A DNA stretch of 64,000 bases from Paraburkholderia azotifigens (lineage in GTDB: Bacteria > Pseudomonadota > Gammaproteobacteria > Burkholderiales > Burkholderiaceae): positions 496,001 to 560,000 of the forward strand of contig NZ_VOQS01000005.1 in assembly GCF_007995085.1 (NCBI RefSeq), in the 5' to 3' direction. Below, one piece after another: positions 54,328 through 63,368 of the stretch. Below the pieces are notes generated by a model. The model saw only the letters and a list, made by a program, of their open reading frames with translations. It ran no database searches and had not been told where the DNA came from. Positions within the stretch are counted from its first letter, which is position 1. Every line of letters starts with the position of its first letter. A program made the translations under genes and the position numbers.

Positions 54328-56223
54328 TTAGTGCATGCGGAATATCGGCCGGAAGAAGGCGTTCAGTTCGGCATATGCATCGAGTGGAAGAACATGCGCG
54401 ACATACTGATCCGGACGGACCACGACGAGCGCGCCCCGTTCGCGATCGATGCCGCGTTCGTCGAAGATATCAGCCGCGGCATCGCACGTAAATGCTTTCT
54501 CGTAGTCGATGAGTCCGTGTTGCCCCTTGCGCGGAAGCAAAAGCGCGGGCAGGCTGTCGAGCCGCACTTCGCGATGAGGCTGCTGAAGCACGGCGCGCAG
54601 GTCGAGCACGCTGTCGATATCGGCGCCTTGCGGCGTGACGAGGCGCAGGATCGAATCGGGCGATGTGACGAGATGTTCGCAGAGCGCATCGAGCGCGCTT
54701 CGATTCGCGTCCGCGAACGCGTAGAGCCGCCAGCAACCGTCCGCACGTGCTGCATGCCCGAGGTGGACTGGCTTCGCATCCGCGAGCCGCACGACGGGCG
54801 CCGAGTGAAAGCGCGTGCCGATTGAGAAGCCCTTGGCGAGCGCCTGGTGCGTCGCTTCGCCCGTCAGCATGGCTGGGCGGTAGCGCGTTGCGACGCCTGC
54901 CGTATAGCGGCCCGCGCGCACGAAATACGCCTGAAGTTCGGCGGGATCGACGCCGCCTGCTTCCGGATGCAAGGGATCTTTCGGCGGCGCGGCCATCATC
55001 GCGGACCACTCCTTGTCGAAGTCGATCAACTCCTGCGCAATGGGCTGACGCTCGTCGGAGTACGTGCGCAACAGATCGATGCCACTGCGTCCCTGCAGCA
55101 CGGCGGCGAGTTTCCAGCCGAGATTGAAGCCGTCCTGCATCGATACGTTCATGCCCTGGCCCGCCTTCGCGCTATGCGTATGGCACGCATCGCCCGCGAT
55201 GAACACGCGTGGTTCGCGCGACGATCCGTCGGCGGCGACGGCATCGTCGAAACGATCGGTCAGACGCTGCCCGACTTCATACACGGAGAACCACGCGACT
55301 TCTTTCACATCGAGCGAATAGGGATGCAGGATGCCTTGCGCCGTCTGAATGATGCGATCGACCGTGGCCTGTTTGATGTCGTCGCGGTTCTCCGGCGTGA
55401 CCTCGCCGAGATCGACGTAAAAGCGCACCAGATAGCCGCCTTCGCGCGGAATGATCAGCAGATTGCCCTTGCTGGCCGATTGAATCGCAGCCTTCAGGCG
55501 GATATCGGGAAAGTCCGTGACGGCCAGCGCGTCCATCACGCCCCATGCATGATTCGCGGCATCGCCGCGCAGCGTTTGGCCGATGGCCGTGCGCACCCGG
55601 CTGCGTGCGCCGTCGCAACCCACCACATAACGCGCACGCACGGTTACCTGTTCGTCGAGCCGCGCGGCGTCGGTGCGGCGCAACGTGACGCGCACGGGAT
55701 AGTCGCCGTCATCGTCGCGCTGCACATCGACGAGTTCGAGATCGTAGTCGGGTTCGAGACGTTGCGCGGATCGGCGCATCACGTCGAGCAGATAGTCCTG
55801 CACGCGAGCCTGATTGACAATGACATGCGGAAACTCCGACATGCCTGTTTCGGTATCCTGAACGCGGCCGGTACGCTTGATCGCGCCGCGATCGTTCGCA
55901 TCGGGCCTCCAGAACACCGTTTCATTGACCCAATAGGCTTCGCGCAACAACCGGTCGCTGAGCCCGAACGCATTGAACATCTCGACAGTCCGGCATGCGA
56001 CGCCATCCGCCTGACCCATCAGCAACGGTCCGGCACGACGCTCGACGATGCGCGTCGTGATCGTCGGGAACTGCGACAGCTGTGCCGCGAGCACGAGTCC
56101 CGCAGGACCGCTTCCGACGATGAGCACGTCGACCGTCTCGGGCATGTCGACGCGCGGCGCGTTATCCAGTGCCGGCTCGATCGTGGGATCGCCAACGCGG
56201 AAACCGTTGAGATGAAATTGCAT
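54328..56223 (-). CDS. mobA: 3-Hydroxybenzoate 4-monooxygenase (MobA-type flavoprotein)
   Basis: A 631-residue FAD- and NADPH-dependent aromatic hydroxylase expected to convert 3-hydroxybenzoate to protocatechuate. It closely resembles Comamonas MobA as I remember it: starts MQFHLNGFRVGDP, FAD motif VDVLIVGSGPAGLVLAAQLS, GQADGVACRTVEMFNAFG, FPHVIVNQARVQDYLLD, the DG motif VGCDGARSRVR and the GD motif RVFIAGDACHTHSAKAGQGMN. The C-terminal thioredoxin-like domain fits phenol hydroxylases. GGAGG before the ATG at 56223 fixes the start. Paired with a MarR regulator downstream. Phenol 2-monooxygenase activity is the main alternative. Confidence 0.9.
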   Translation of the reverse strand: MQFHLNGFRVGDPTIEPALDNAPRVDMPETVDVLIVGSGPAGLVLAAQLSQFPTITTRIVERRAGPLLMGQADGVACRTVEMFNAFGLSDRLLREAYWVNETVFWRPDANDRGAIKRTGRVQDTETGMSEFPHVIVNQARVQDYLLDVMRRSAQRLEPDYDLELVDVQRDDDGDYPVRVTLRRTDAARLDEQVTVRARYVVGCDGARSRVRTAIGQTLRGDAANHAWGVMDALAVTDFPDIRLKAAIQSASKGNLLIIPREGGYLVRFYVDLGEVTPENRDDIKQATVDRIIQTAQGILHPYSLDVKEVAWFSVYEVGQRLTDRFDDAVAADGSSREPRVFIAGDACHTHSAKAGQGMNVSMQDGFNLGWKLAAVLQGRSGIDLLRTYSDERQPIAQELIDFDKEWSAMMAAPPKDPLHPEAGGVDPAELQAYFVRAGRYTAGVATRYRPAMLTGEATHQALAKGFSIGTRFHSAPVVRLADAKPVHLGHAARADGCWRLYAFADANRSALDALCEHLVTSPDSILRLVTPQGADIDSVLDLRAVLQQPHREVRLDSLPALLLPRKGQHGLIDYEKAFTCDAAADIFDERGIDRERGALVVVRPDQYVAHVLPLDAYAELNAFFRPIFRMH

Positions 56224-56473
56224 GATGTCTTCCTCCAATCCGTACTGATCATCGTGATGGCAAATATACTCCGTACGCCAACCATTTAAAAGCGCTAGAT
56301 GCACCGATGAATGTTTACCCTGGGGTCAGTCGCGGAAGGGGCAAATGACGAATCGAGTCTGGGGTGCTGGGTGCGCTGCCGTCGCGTGCATCTCGCTTCT
56401 GCTGCTGACGGACGCCATTGTGCGGACCGATTCTTAGCCGTGAATGAGCGGCAGATTTGCCGGCCTGAACATG

Positions 56474-56511
56474 CTGAAGCCGGCGACGCGTCGACGCGCC
56501 GCCGGCTTCAG
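56474..56511 (-). terminator. Strong hairpin downstream of the lipoprotein gene
   Basis: CTGAAGCCGGCG (56474-56485) and CGCCGGCTTCAG (56500-56511) form a perfect 12-base stem 20 bases after the lipoprotein gene stop. No T tract follows on the minus strand, so it may need Rho or act as a transcript end-stabiliser. Confidence 0.6.
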
Positions 56512-56530
56512 CTATTTACGCGCGCTTTGC

Positions 56531-58816
56531 TCAGTTCGTCGCCACGAGCGGATTCGAAGGCACGATCCGCACGGCGGCAGGACTCTGCACCAGCGGATTC
56601 CACCACGACAGATGCATGTTCGCGGCGCCCGTCGCGTGCGCGTACTCGACCTTGATCGACGCAGGCTGCTTCGCATTCAGCCACACGATGCCGCTCGTCG
56701 TCGAACGCGTCGAGGTCTTCTTGCTGATGACCTGCACGCCGTTGATCCACAGCCGGGCCACGTTATCGCTGTTGATCGAGAACGTGTAGAGGCCCGACAT
56801 CGACGCTTCGATCGCACCTGTCCAGCGGATGCCATAGTTCGTCGCATTGACGCCCGCCGATGCATCCGGCGAGTCGGTGCCGCGCTCCGTGTTCAGATCG
56901 AAATCGACGAGCGGCGTGACCGACGTCTTGACGGGGGCGCTGCTGAAGGTCGGATCGTTGTAGTACGCGACGTTCAGCACGGGCAGCTTCACGTCGAATC
57001 CGCCCGTCAGCGCCTGAACTTCCGACGTCTGCCACGGATGGCCGTCAGGATAGATCGTTCCCTGGAACGGCGTTGCCGGTTCGACCGTCGCGGGCGCACC
57101 TGGCACTTGTCCCCAGTGGAAGCGCGTGTTGGTGCGCCCGATCATCAGCTCCCAGATGATGAAGCCCGTGCTGCCGCCGTAGTTCGACACGATGCCCGAC
57201 ACCGTCTGTCCTGCCGTGCCCGTGAAGCCGCGCTGCAGCGTCTCGGAGTTCAGCGCGTTCACATAGCTGCCGTTCACAGGGCCCGAGTACGGATTGCCAT
57301 ACGGATGGAACGCGTAGAAGTCCGAGAAGTACGTGCCTTCGTCTTCCTGCACCTGCGGCGAGTTGATCGGCTGCGTGGCGCCCGCATTCAGGATCGCGAT
57401 GCGCGCATCGTTCATCAGCACCGCGCGCGTCTGCTGCAGCGAGCCGTTGCCGCTGCAGCCCGGCTCGTTCATCGGTTCCCAGAAGATGATGCGCGAGTCG
57501 TTACGGTGCGGCGCGACGAAATCGGTGATGTAGTTCGCGAGGCTCGCCTTGTAGGTGATCGACGCGTTCGATGCCGTCGGCTGGAAGTATGCCTGCTCGA
57601 TGGGCGTGCCCGGCGACTGCACCCACTGGCTGTTGTGCACGCCCCAGACGGGAGCCGGCTGCGGTCCGTATTGCGGCGTCGGGTTCCAGCAGTCGTCGTA
57701 GAAGATCGGCGACACCTTGATGCCGTGTCGCGACGCGATTTCCAGCAGGTTCTCGAACTTGCTGAGGAACGCGACGCGGTCGTTGGCCCACACCAGGTAG
57801 TGCAGATACACGGCGATCGTGTTGATGCCGTAGGTCTGCGCATACGTCAGTTCGCGATTGACCACGGCGGGATCGTAGTTCTGCCAGAAGTCGATTGCGT
57901 TGACGGCCGTCGACGGCGTATAGACCATGCCGGCCACTTTCGAGAAATCGAACGTCGGCGACGTGACCTTCGGATAGGTCTTGATCGTCACGTTGCTGAA
58001 GGTCGCGCCGACACCGAAGCGCCGCACGCCGAAGCTGCCGTTCGCGAACGCGGCGGGCAGCGCGTTGGTCGCGTCGTTCGCGCTGATCACGCGTTGCTGG
58101 TCGAGATCGACGGTGATGGCCGTGCCGCTCGTCGTGACCTTCAGATGGTGCGTGCTGCCGCCTGTGATCGTGCTGTTCGGATACTGGATGAACTGCGTCC
58201 AGTTGTTGTTCTCGCGTCCGACGACCAGCGTGTGCGAGCCCGTGTCGAGGCCGATGTAATAGCCCGTCAGGCTGTCGGGGCCGCCCGCCGTCGGATTGGT
58301 CGTGCGCACGATGAAGCCTGCATTCGCGGGGCCCGTGCCAACGGGATTGCTGACCGTCACGTCTGCTTCGTACGATGCCGTCGCATACGTGCTGCCGAGC
58401 GCGACGGCCTTGTCGCCCGCCCCAGTGCCGTTGGTGGCGGGCGCCGGAATCGTGATGCTCGAAGCCGTCGTGCCGGGCACCCAGCCCTGCGTGGAGCCGG
58501 GCGCCAGATAGCTCGTGAAATCGCCGAAACCGAGCGTGGTGGTGGAGAGCGCAGCAGGCGGCGCGGGTGGGGTGTACGGCGGAAGATTCTTGTCTGGATC
58601 GCTGATGACGACGGCCGGTGTCGTGGTTCGCATGCCGAGCGGCGTCGATCCCGCCAGCCTGAATTCGTTCTGCACGGCGGCCGATGCGGCAGCCGATGCT
58701 GCAGTCGCGGCGGGCGTCTGGGTGTTGGCCACCGCTGTCGGGTTAGATGAATCGCTGTTTCCACCGCACGCGGCCAGAAGCACCGCGCTTGCCGAAAGCA
58801 CGAAGAAGTTGCGCAC
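56531..58816 (-). CDS. Exported lipoprotein, glycoside hydrolase-like with PA14 domain
   Basis: A 761-residue lipoprotein. The signal ends in a lipobox, VLLAACGG (cysteine 17), followed by a low-complexity Ala/Thr linker. Residues about 90-290 form a concanavalin-like sugar-binding fold (SYEADVTVSNP, HHLKVTTSGTAITVDLD). Residues 310-590 are TIM-barrel-like with the acid/base motif IIFWEPMNEPGC of GH5-type hydrolases and FYAFHPYGNP. Residues about 640-750 resemble a PA14 domain (YGIRWTGAIEASMSGLYTFSINSDNVARLWINGVQVI). Function: likely polysaccharide binding and cleavage at the outer membrane; specificity unknown. Not in an operon; AT-rich upstream DNA. Confidence 0.75.
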   Translation of the reverse strand: MRNFFVLSASAVLLAACGGNSDSSNPTAVANTQTPAATAASAAASAAVQNEFRLAGSTPLGMRTTTPAVVISDPDKNLPPYTPPAPPAALSTTTLGFGDFTSYLAPGSTQGWVPGTTASSITIPAPATNGTGAGDKAVALGSTYATASYEADVTVSNPVGTGPANAGFIVRTTNPTAGGPDSLTGYYIGLDTGSHTLVVGRENNNWTQFIQYPNSTITGGSTHHLKVTTSGTAITVDLDQQRVISANDATNALPAAFANGSFGVRRFGVGATFSNVTIKTYPKVTSPTFDFSKVAGMVYTPSTAVNAIDFWQNYDPAVVNRELTYAQTYGINTIAVYLHYLVWANDRVAFLSKFENLLEIASRHGIKVSPIFYDDCWNPTPQYGPQPAPVWGVHNSQWVQSPGTPIEQAYFQPTASNASITYKASLANYITDFVAPHRNDSRIIFWEPMNEPGCSGNGSLQQTRAVLMNDARIAILNAGATQPINSPQVQEDEGTYFSDFYAFHPYGNPYSGPVNGSYVNALNSETLQRGFTGTAGQTVSGIVSNYGGSTGFIIWELMIGRTNTRFHWGQVPGAPATVEPATPFQGTIYPDGHPWQTSEVQALTGGFDVKLPVLNVAYYNDPTFSSAPVKTSVTPLVDFDLNTERGTDSPDASAGVNATNYGIRWTGAIEASMSGLYTFSINSDNVARLWINGVQVISKKTSTRSTTSGIVWLNAKQPASIKVEYAHATGAANMHLSWWNPLVQSPAAVRIVPSNPLVATN

Positions 58817-59007
58817 CTGTCTCTCCTGTGATCCCCGCGTTTATAAAAGGTCGAAAATTATTATTAATTTATCGTGCATAGCTCTGCCTTCACCTGTGCA
58901 CGGTGATCCTGACTGATGGGAAGAATTCGGAAGAAGCGGAAGCGATACGGCGGAATTAATAATATTATTAGTCATCAATTGCTGTATCGGGAGTTTCCCT
59001 GACACGC

Positions 59008-59031
59008 GGGATGAGAGACGGGATGAGAGAC
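59008..59031. repeat. 12-bp tandem repeat, 2 exact copies plus degenerate copies
   Basis: GGGATGAGAGAC occurs at 59008-59019 and 59020-59031; degenerate GGATGAC/GAATGAC copies continue to about 59056. Confidence 0.85.
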
Positions 59032-59115
59032 GGGGATGACAGGCGGAATGACGGGCGGGGGGCAGACGCGGAGGGGCACCGACGACGAGGACGACGCGAT
59101 GGCCGATGTGAAAGC

Positions 59116-59140
59116 AAAAACGCCCGGAGATCCGGGCGTT
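59116..59140 (-). terminator. Rho-independent terminator of the aldarate transport/KDG dehydratase operon
   Basis: Perfect 10-base stem (AACGCCCGGA at 59119-59128 with TCCGGGCGTT at 59131-59140) followed on the minus strand by a run of T. It lies 23 bases after the MFS gene stop, the best intrinsic terminator in this region. Confidence 0.9.
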
Positions 59141-59162
59141 GTTCGCTGCTGGCGGAAGCGAA

Positions 59163-60509
59163 TTACTGGCGCAGTTCCACTCGCCTGATATCTTTGACGA
59201 TCACGAGATAACTGAAGATGGTCACGAGCGCGTTGATGCCGACGAACGCCAGCGCGCCATTGAACGATCCCGACTGCGCGACCAGGTAGCCGATCACGAT
59301 GGGCGTGACGATCCCTGCCATGTTGCCGAACATGTTGAAGATCGAGCCCGACAGACCGATGGCTTCCTTCGGGGACGTATCCGCGACGACGGCCCATCCC
59401 AATGCGCCCAGCCCTTTGCCGAAGAACGCGAGCGACATCAACGCGACCACGAGCCAGTCCGCACCGACGTAGTTGCATCCGATGATGCAGGACGACAGCA
59501 GCATGCCGCCCACGATGGGCACCTTGCGCGCGACGGTCAGCGAATGTCCGCGCCGGATCATCGAGTCCGACACGATGCCGCCGAGCACGCCGCCCAGAAA
59601 TCCGCAGATCGCGGGCAGCGATGCGACGAGACCCGCTTGCAGGATCGTCATGCCGCGTGCCTGCACGAGGTAGATCGGGAACCAGGTGAGGAAAAAGTAC
59701 GTCAGCACGTTGATGCAGAACTGCGCGAGATAGACGCCGAGCAGCATCCGGTTGCTCAGCAGCTGCTGCATCACCGACCAGCGCGCAAGACTGGCGCGCG
59801 GGTCGGCAACCTGAGTCTGGCGTCCGTGAATCAGTCCGCCGCCTTGCTCGATATGTTCGAGTTCCGCGCGGTTGACCTTCGGATGCTGCGCGGGATTCTT
59901 CATCACCTTCAGCCACGTGAATGCGAGCGCAAAGCCCGCGACACCCATCACGATGTACACGTGATGCCAGCCGAATGCATGCGTGAGCCACGCCATCAAC
60001 GGCGTGAAGATGACGGCCGCGAAGTACTGCGCGGAGTTGAAAATCGCCGATGCCGTGCCGCGTTCCTTCGTCGGAAACCAGCTCGCCACGACCTTCGCAT
60101 TGGCGGGAAAGGCGGGTGCTTCCGCAGCGCCCATCGCGAAGCGCAAGACGAACAGCGCAGCGACGGCCGCCGCGCCGCTGCCGAGTAAGCCGATCGAACT
60201 CTGCAGCAGCGTGAAGAGCGACCACAGGAAGATACTCGCCGCATACACGCGACGCGCGCCGAAGCGGTCGAGCAGCCATCCCGCCGGCACTTGTGAGAGC
60301 ACGTACGCCCAGCTGAAGGCCGAGAAGATGTAGCCCATGCGGATTGCGTCGAAGCCGAACTCGGCACGCATCGCGGAGCCCGTGACGGAGAGCGTCGCGC
60401 GGTCCGCGTAGTTGAACGTCGTGATCGCGAAGATCAGCAGCAAGATGACGTAGCGCACGCGCGTCGGGGTTGCGACGTCGGCCGGGTTCGCAGTGCGGCT
60501 GATAGCCAT
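59163..60509 (-). CDS. MFS transporter, ACS family (aldarate/glucarate permease-like)
   Basis: A 448-residue inner-membrane symporter of the anion:cation symporter family, like GudP/GarP. It has YVILLLIFAITTFNYADRATLS at span 1, GYIFSAFSWAYVLSQVPAGWLLDRFGARRVYA, RFAMGAAEAPAFPANAKVVASWFPTKERGTASAIFN (family signature) and LTYFFLTWFPIYLVQARGM. It precedes no other transporter and follows the dehydratase gene by 85 bases on the same strand, so uptake of D-glucarate or galactarate is likely. Confidence 0.93.
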   Translation of the reverse strand: MAISRTANPADVATPTRVRYVILLLIFAITTFNYADRATLSVTGSAMRAEFGFDAIRMGYIFSAFSWAYVLSQVPAGWLLDRFGARRVYAASIFLWSLFTLLQSSIGLLGSGAAAVAALFVLRFAMGAAEAPAFPANAKVVASWFPTKERGTASAIFNSAQYFAAVIFTPLMAWLTHAFGWHHVYIVMGVAGFALAFTWLKVMKNPAQHPKVNRAELEHIEQGGGLIHGRQTQVADPRASLARWSVMQQLLSNRMLLGVYLAQFCINVLTYFFLTWFPIYLVQARGMTILQAGLVASLPAICGFLGGVLGGIVSDSMIRRGHSLTVARKVPIVGGMLLSSCIIGCNYVGADWLVVALMSLAFFGKGLGALGWAVVADTSPKEAIGLSGSIFNMFGNMAGIVTPIVIGYLVAQSGSFNGALAFVGINALVTIFSYLVIVKDIRRVELRQ

Positions 60510-60594
60510 GATGTCTCCTCTTGAATGCGCGCCGGTTTGCAGGCGGCGAGGCGCGCGAAAGGCGCCGCCTCGCCTGTCTCCTTCCGCGTGGCGC

Positions 60595-61512
60595 TTATTG
60601 CGCGCCGAGCTTGCGGATCAGCGCGTCGAGTTGCGCGAGTTCGTCTTCCGTGAGATCGGTGAGGGGCGCACGCACGGGGCCCGCATCGCGGCCTACGAGT
60701 TTCGCGCCCGCCTTCACGATGCTCACTGCGTAGCCCGCCCGACGGTTGCGGATGGCCAGATACGGCAGGAAGAACTCGTCGATCAGGCGGCCCGTGGTGG
60801 CGTGATCGTCAGCGGCGATCGCGCGGTAGAACTCCATCGCGGTCTTCGGAATGAAGTTGAACACGGCCGATGAATACACGGGCACGCCCAGCGCCTTATA
60901 CGCCGCTGCGTAGACTTCCGCCGTCGGCAGGCCGCCGAGATAGGAGAAACGGTCGCCGAGGCGGCGGCGGATCGACACCATGCTTTCGATTTCGCCGACA
61001 CCGTCCTTGAAGCCGATCAGGTTCGGACACCTGTCTGCCAGCTGCGCGAGCGAGTCGGCATTCAGTTTGGAGTTGGCGCGGTTATAGATGATCACGCCCA
61101 TGTCGGGCACCGACTTGCACACCTGTTCGGCGTGCAGCGCAATGCCTTCCTGCGACGCTTCCGTCAGATAGTGCGGCATCAGCAGAATGCCGTTCGCGCC
61201 GTTGCGCCGCGCTTCCTGCGCGAAGGCGATGGCCGTGCGGGTCGGGCCGCCCGCGCCCGCGAGGATCGGCACCTTGCCTTTGCAGACTTCCGTCGCCGTG
61301 CGCACGACGTTCGAGTATTCGCTATGCGTGAGCGAGAAGAACTCGCCCGTGCCGCCCGCGACGAACAAGGCCGATGCGCCGTAGGGCGCGAGCCATTCGA
61401 GCCGCTTCGCGTAGGTGTCGGGACGGAAATCGCCGTTTGCGTCGAAGTCGGTCACGGGGAAGGACAGCAGGCCTTCCGAAACAATCTGCTTGAGTTCCTG
61501 GGGTGTCGTCAT
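60595..61512 (-). CDS. kdgD: 5-Dehydro-4-deoxyglucarate dehydratase (decarboxylating)
   Basis: A 305-residue class I-type aldolase-fold (DapA superfamily) enzyme that converts 5-dehydro-4-deoxy-D-glucarate to 2,5-dioxopentanoate, CO2 and water. Marks: [57 protein letters not shown] and the Schiff-base lysine in [10 protein letters not shown]. Length matches characterised KdgD (about 303). Start 61512 (MTTPQELKQ) fits the family; the longer upstream frame is not. It diverges from garD across a region with inverted operator-like sites. Confidence 0.94.
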   Translation of the reverse strand: MTTPQELKQIVSEGLLSFPVTDFDANGDFRPDTYAKRLEWLAPYGASALFVAGGTGEFFSLTHSEYSNVVRTATEVCKGKVPILAGAGGPTRTAIAFAQEARRNGANGILLMPHYLTEASQEGIALHAEQVCKSVPDMGVIIYNRANSKLNADSLAQLADRCPNLIGFKDGVGEIESMVSIRRRLGDRFSYLGGLPTAEVYAAAYKALGVPVYSSAVFNFIPKTAMEFYRAIAADDHATTGRLIDEFFLPYLAIRNRRAGYAVSIVKAGAKLVGRDAGPVRAPLTDLTEDELAQLDALIRKLGAQ

Positions 61513-61558
61513 GATTCGTGTGTCGGGAATTATGTTGTCAGACGTGTTGAGTGAAGTG

Positions 61559-61657
61559 ATCGTACAAGTGCAACGGCCTCGAATCAAATGAAATCACCAT
61601 ATTTCCGTGGATTTAAGGGTTTACGCGTAGCCGTATTCACGCCAAATGTTGTACGAT
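61559..61657. promoter_or_regulatory. Paired inverted sites in kdgD/garD divergent promoter
   Basis: ATCGTACAA (61559-61567) and its exact inverse TTGTACGAT (61649-61657) are about 90 bases apart, one near each divergent gene start. A half-related ATGTTGT element also occurs at 61532-61538. Matched sites at both ends suggest a shared regulator, plausibly a GntR-type aldarate sensor such as the GguR/GudR kind; the regulator gene itself is not in the window. Confidence 0.6.
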
Positions 61658-61712
61658 GACGCCTAAGTTGTTTGACGAAATAGCTGGCTTTAAGCCGATC
61701 GAGCAGAAGGCA

Positions 61713-63305
61713 ATGAAACAGTCACCGCTTTACATCCGCGTGCACCCCGACGACAACGTCGCGATCGTCGTCAACGACGGCGGTCTGGACGCCGGCGCCG
61801 TTTTCCCCGACGGCCTGACGTTGTGCGAACGCGTGCCGCAAGGCCACAAGGTGGCGCTCCGGGATCTCGCAGAAGGCGACGCCGTCGTGCGCTACAACGT
61901 GGTCATCGGTTACGCGCTGAAGGCGCTGCCGAAGGGCAGCTGGGTCAACGAGCACGTCATCCGCATGCCGACTCCGCCCGCGCTCGACGACCTGCCCGTC
62001 GCGACGATCAAGGCGCCCGACATGCCTCCGCTCGACGGCTACACGTTCGAGGGCTATCGCAATGCGGACGGCTCGGTCGGCACGCGCAACATCCTCGCGA
62101 TCACGACCACCGTGCAATGCGTGGCCGACGTGGTTCAGCATGCGGTGACGCGCATCAAGGCCGAGCTGCTGCCGAAGTATCCGAACGTGGATGACGTCGT
62201 GAGTCTCGGGCACACTTACGGATGCGGCGTCGCGATCGACGCGCCCGACGCGATGGTGCCTATCCGCACGGTGCGCAACATCAGCCTGAATCCGAACTTC
62301 GGCGGCGAGGTGATGATGGTGAGCCTCGGCTGCGAGAAGCTGCAGCCCGAGCGCCTGATGCCGCCCGGCACGATCCCGATCGCGACGGCATCCAGCACGG
62401 AAGACGTTGCCGATATCGGCGATCTCTCGGCGAAGACGGGCAACGGCGAGGTCGTGACCTTGCAGGACGAGTCCCACGTCGGCTTCCAGGCGATGATCGA
62501 ATCGATCATGAAGATGGCCGAAGGGCATCTGAAGCGGCTCGACACGCGGCGCCGCGAAACCTGTCCGGCATCGGATCTCGTGATCGGCGTGCAATGCGGC
62601 GGCAGCGACGCGTTCTCCGGACTCACGGCGAATCCGGCCGTCGGTTTTGCCACGGATCTGCTGGTTCGCGCAGGCGCGACGGTGATGTTCTCCGAAGTGA
62701 CGGAAGTGCGCGACGGCGTCGGCCAGCTCACGGCGCGCGCGGCCAATGCGGATGTCGCGGCCGCCATCATCCGCGAAATGCAGTGGTACGACAGCTACCT
62801 CAAGCGCGGCGGTGCGGATCGCAGCGCCAACACGACGCCTGGCAACAAGAAAGGCGGCCTGTCGAATATCGTCGAAAAGGCCATGGGCTCGATCATCAAG
62901 TCGGGCAATTCGCAGATTTCCGGCGTGCTCTCGCCGGGCGAGAAAGCCACGCAAAAAGGCTTGATTTACGCGGCCACGCCTGCGAGCGATTTCATCTGCG
63001 GCACGCTGCAAGTGGCGGCCGGCATCAACCTGCACGTGTTCACGACGGGCCGCGGCACGCCGTATAGCCTCGCGGAGGTGCCCGTCATCAAGCTGGCGAC
63101 GCGCACGGACCTCGCGCGCCGCTGGTTCGACCTGATCGACGTCAACGCGGGGACGATCGCAACAGGCGACGCCACCATCGAAGACGTGGGCTGGGAATTG
63201 TTCCATCTGATGCTCGAGGTCGCGAGCGGACGCAAGAAGACCTGCGCCGAAGCGCTCAAGCTGCACAACGCGCTCGTGCTGTTCAATCCGGCGCCCGTGA
63301 CCTGA
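61713..63305 (+). CDS. garD: Galactarate dehydratase
   Basis: A 530-residue enzyme of the altronate/galactarate dehydratase (UxaA) family that dehydrates galactarate to 5-dehydro-4-deoxyglucarate. It has the small N-terminal SAF-type domain ([21 protein letters not shown]...VPQGHKVAL), then [72 protein letters not shown] and [22 protein letters not shown], near-identical to E. coli GarD in key parts. Start 61713 matches GarD; an in-frame ATG 57 bases upstream is less likely. Diverges from kdgD; product feeds kdgD. Confidence 0.96.
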   Translation: MKQSPLYIRVHPDDNVAIVVNDGGLDAGAVFPDGLTLCERVPQGHKVALRDLAEGDAVVRYNVVIGYALKALPKGSWVNEHVIRMPTPPALDDLPVATIKAPDMPPLDGYTFEGYRNADGSVGTRNILAITTTVQCVADVVQHAVTRIKAELLPKYPNVDDVVSLGHTYGCGVAIDAPDAMVPIRTVRNISLNPNFGGEVMMVSLGCEKLQPERLMPPGTIPIATASSTEDVADIGDLSAKTGNGEVVTLQDESHVGFQAMIESIMKMAEGHLKRLDTRRRETCPASDLVIGVQCGGSDAFSGLTANPAVGFATDLLVRAGATVMFSEVTEVRDGVGQLTARAANADVAAAIIREMQWYDSYLKRGGADRSANTTPGNKKGGLSNIVEKAMGSIIKSGNSQISGVLSPGEKATQKGLIYAATPASDFICGTLQVAAGINLHVFTTGRGTPYSLAEVPVIKLATRTDLARRWFDLIDVNAGTIATGDATIEDVGWELFHLMLEVASGRKKTCAEALKLHNALVLFNPAPVT

Positions 63306-63368
63306 GCGAACGCGCCGCGTTTCGACGATCCGAAGCATGCTTTAAAACAACAAACGGAGACCACAACA

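Larger units (their letters stand above)
58817..59162. other. AT-rich and repeat-containing intergenic region
   Basis: No gene seen in 346 bases. The part next to the lipoprotein start (58840-58980) is strikingly AT-rich against the surrounding GC-rich DNA and contains the perfect palindrome TAATAATATTATTA at 58957-58970. It probably holds the lipoprotein promoter and may bind an H-NS-like silencer. A 12-bp tandem repeat (59008-59056) and the terminator of the aldarate operon (59116-59140) fill the right side. Confidence 0.65.

Noticed and set aside
56444..58750. A 768-codon plus-strand reading frame opposite the lipoprotein gene
   Set aside because: Very arginine-rich with no motifs, and the minus strand carries a lipobox, hydrolase and PA14 motifs.
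61722..63338. A 538-codon minus-strand frame opposite garD
   Set aside because: Composition and lack of motifs mark it as a shadow of garD.
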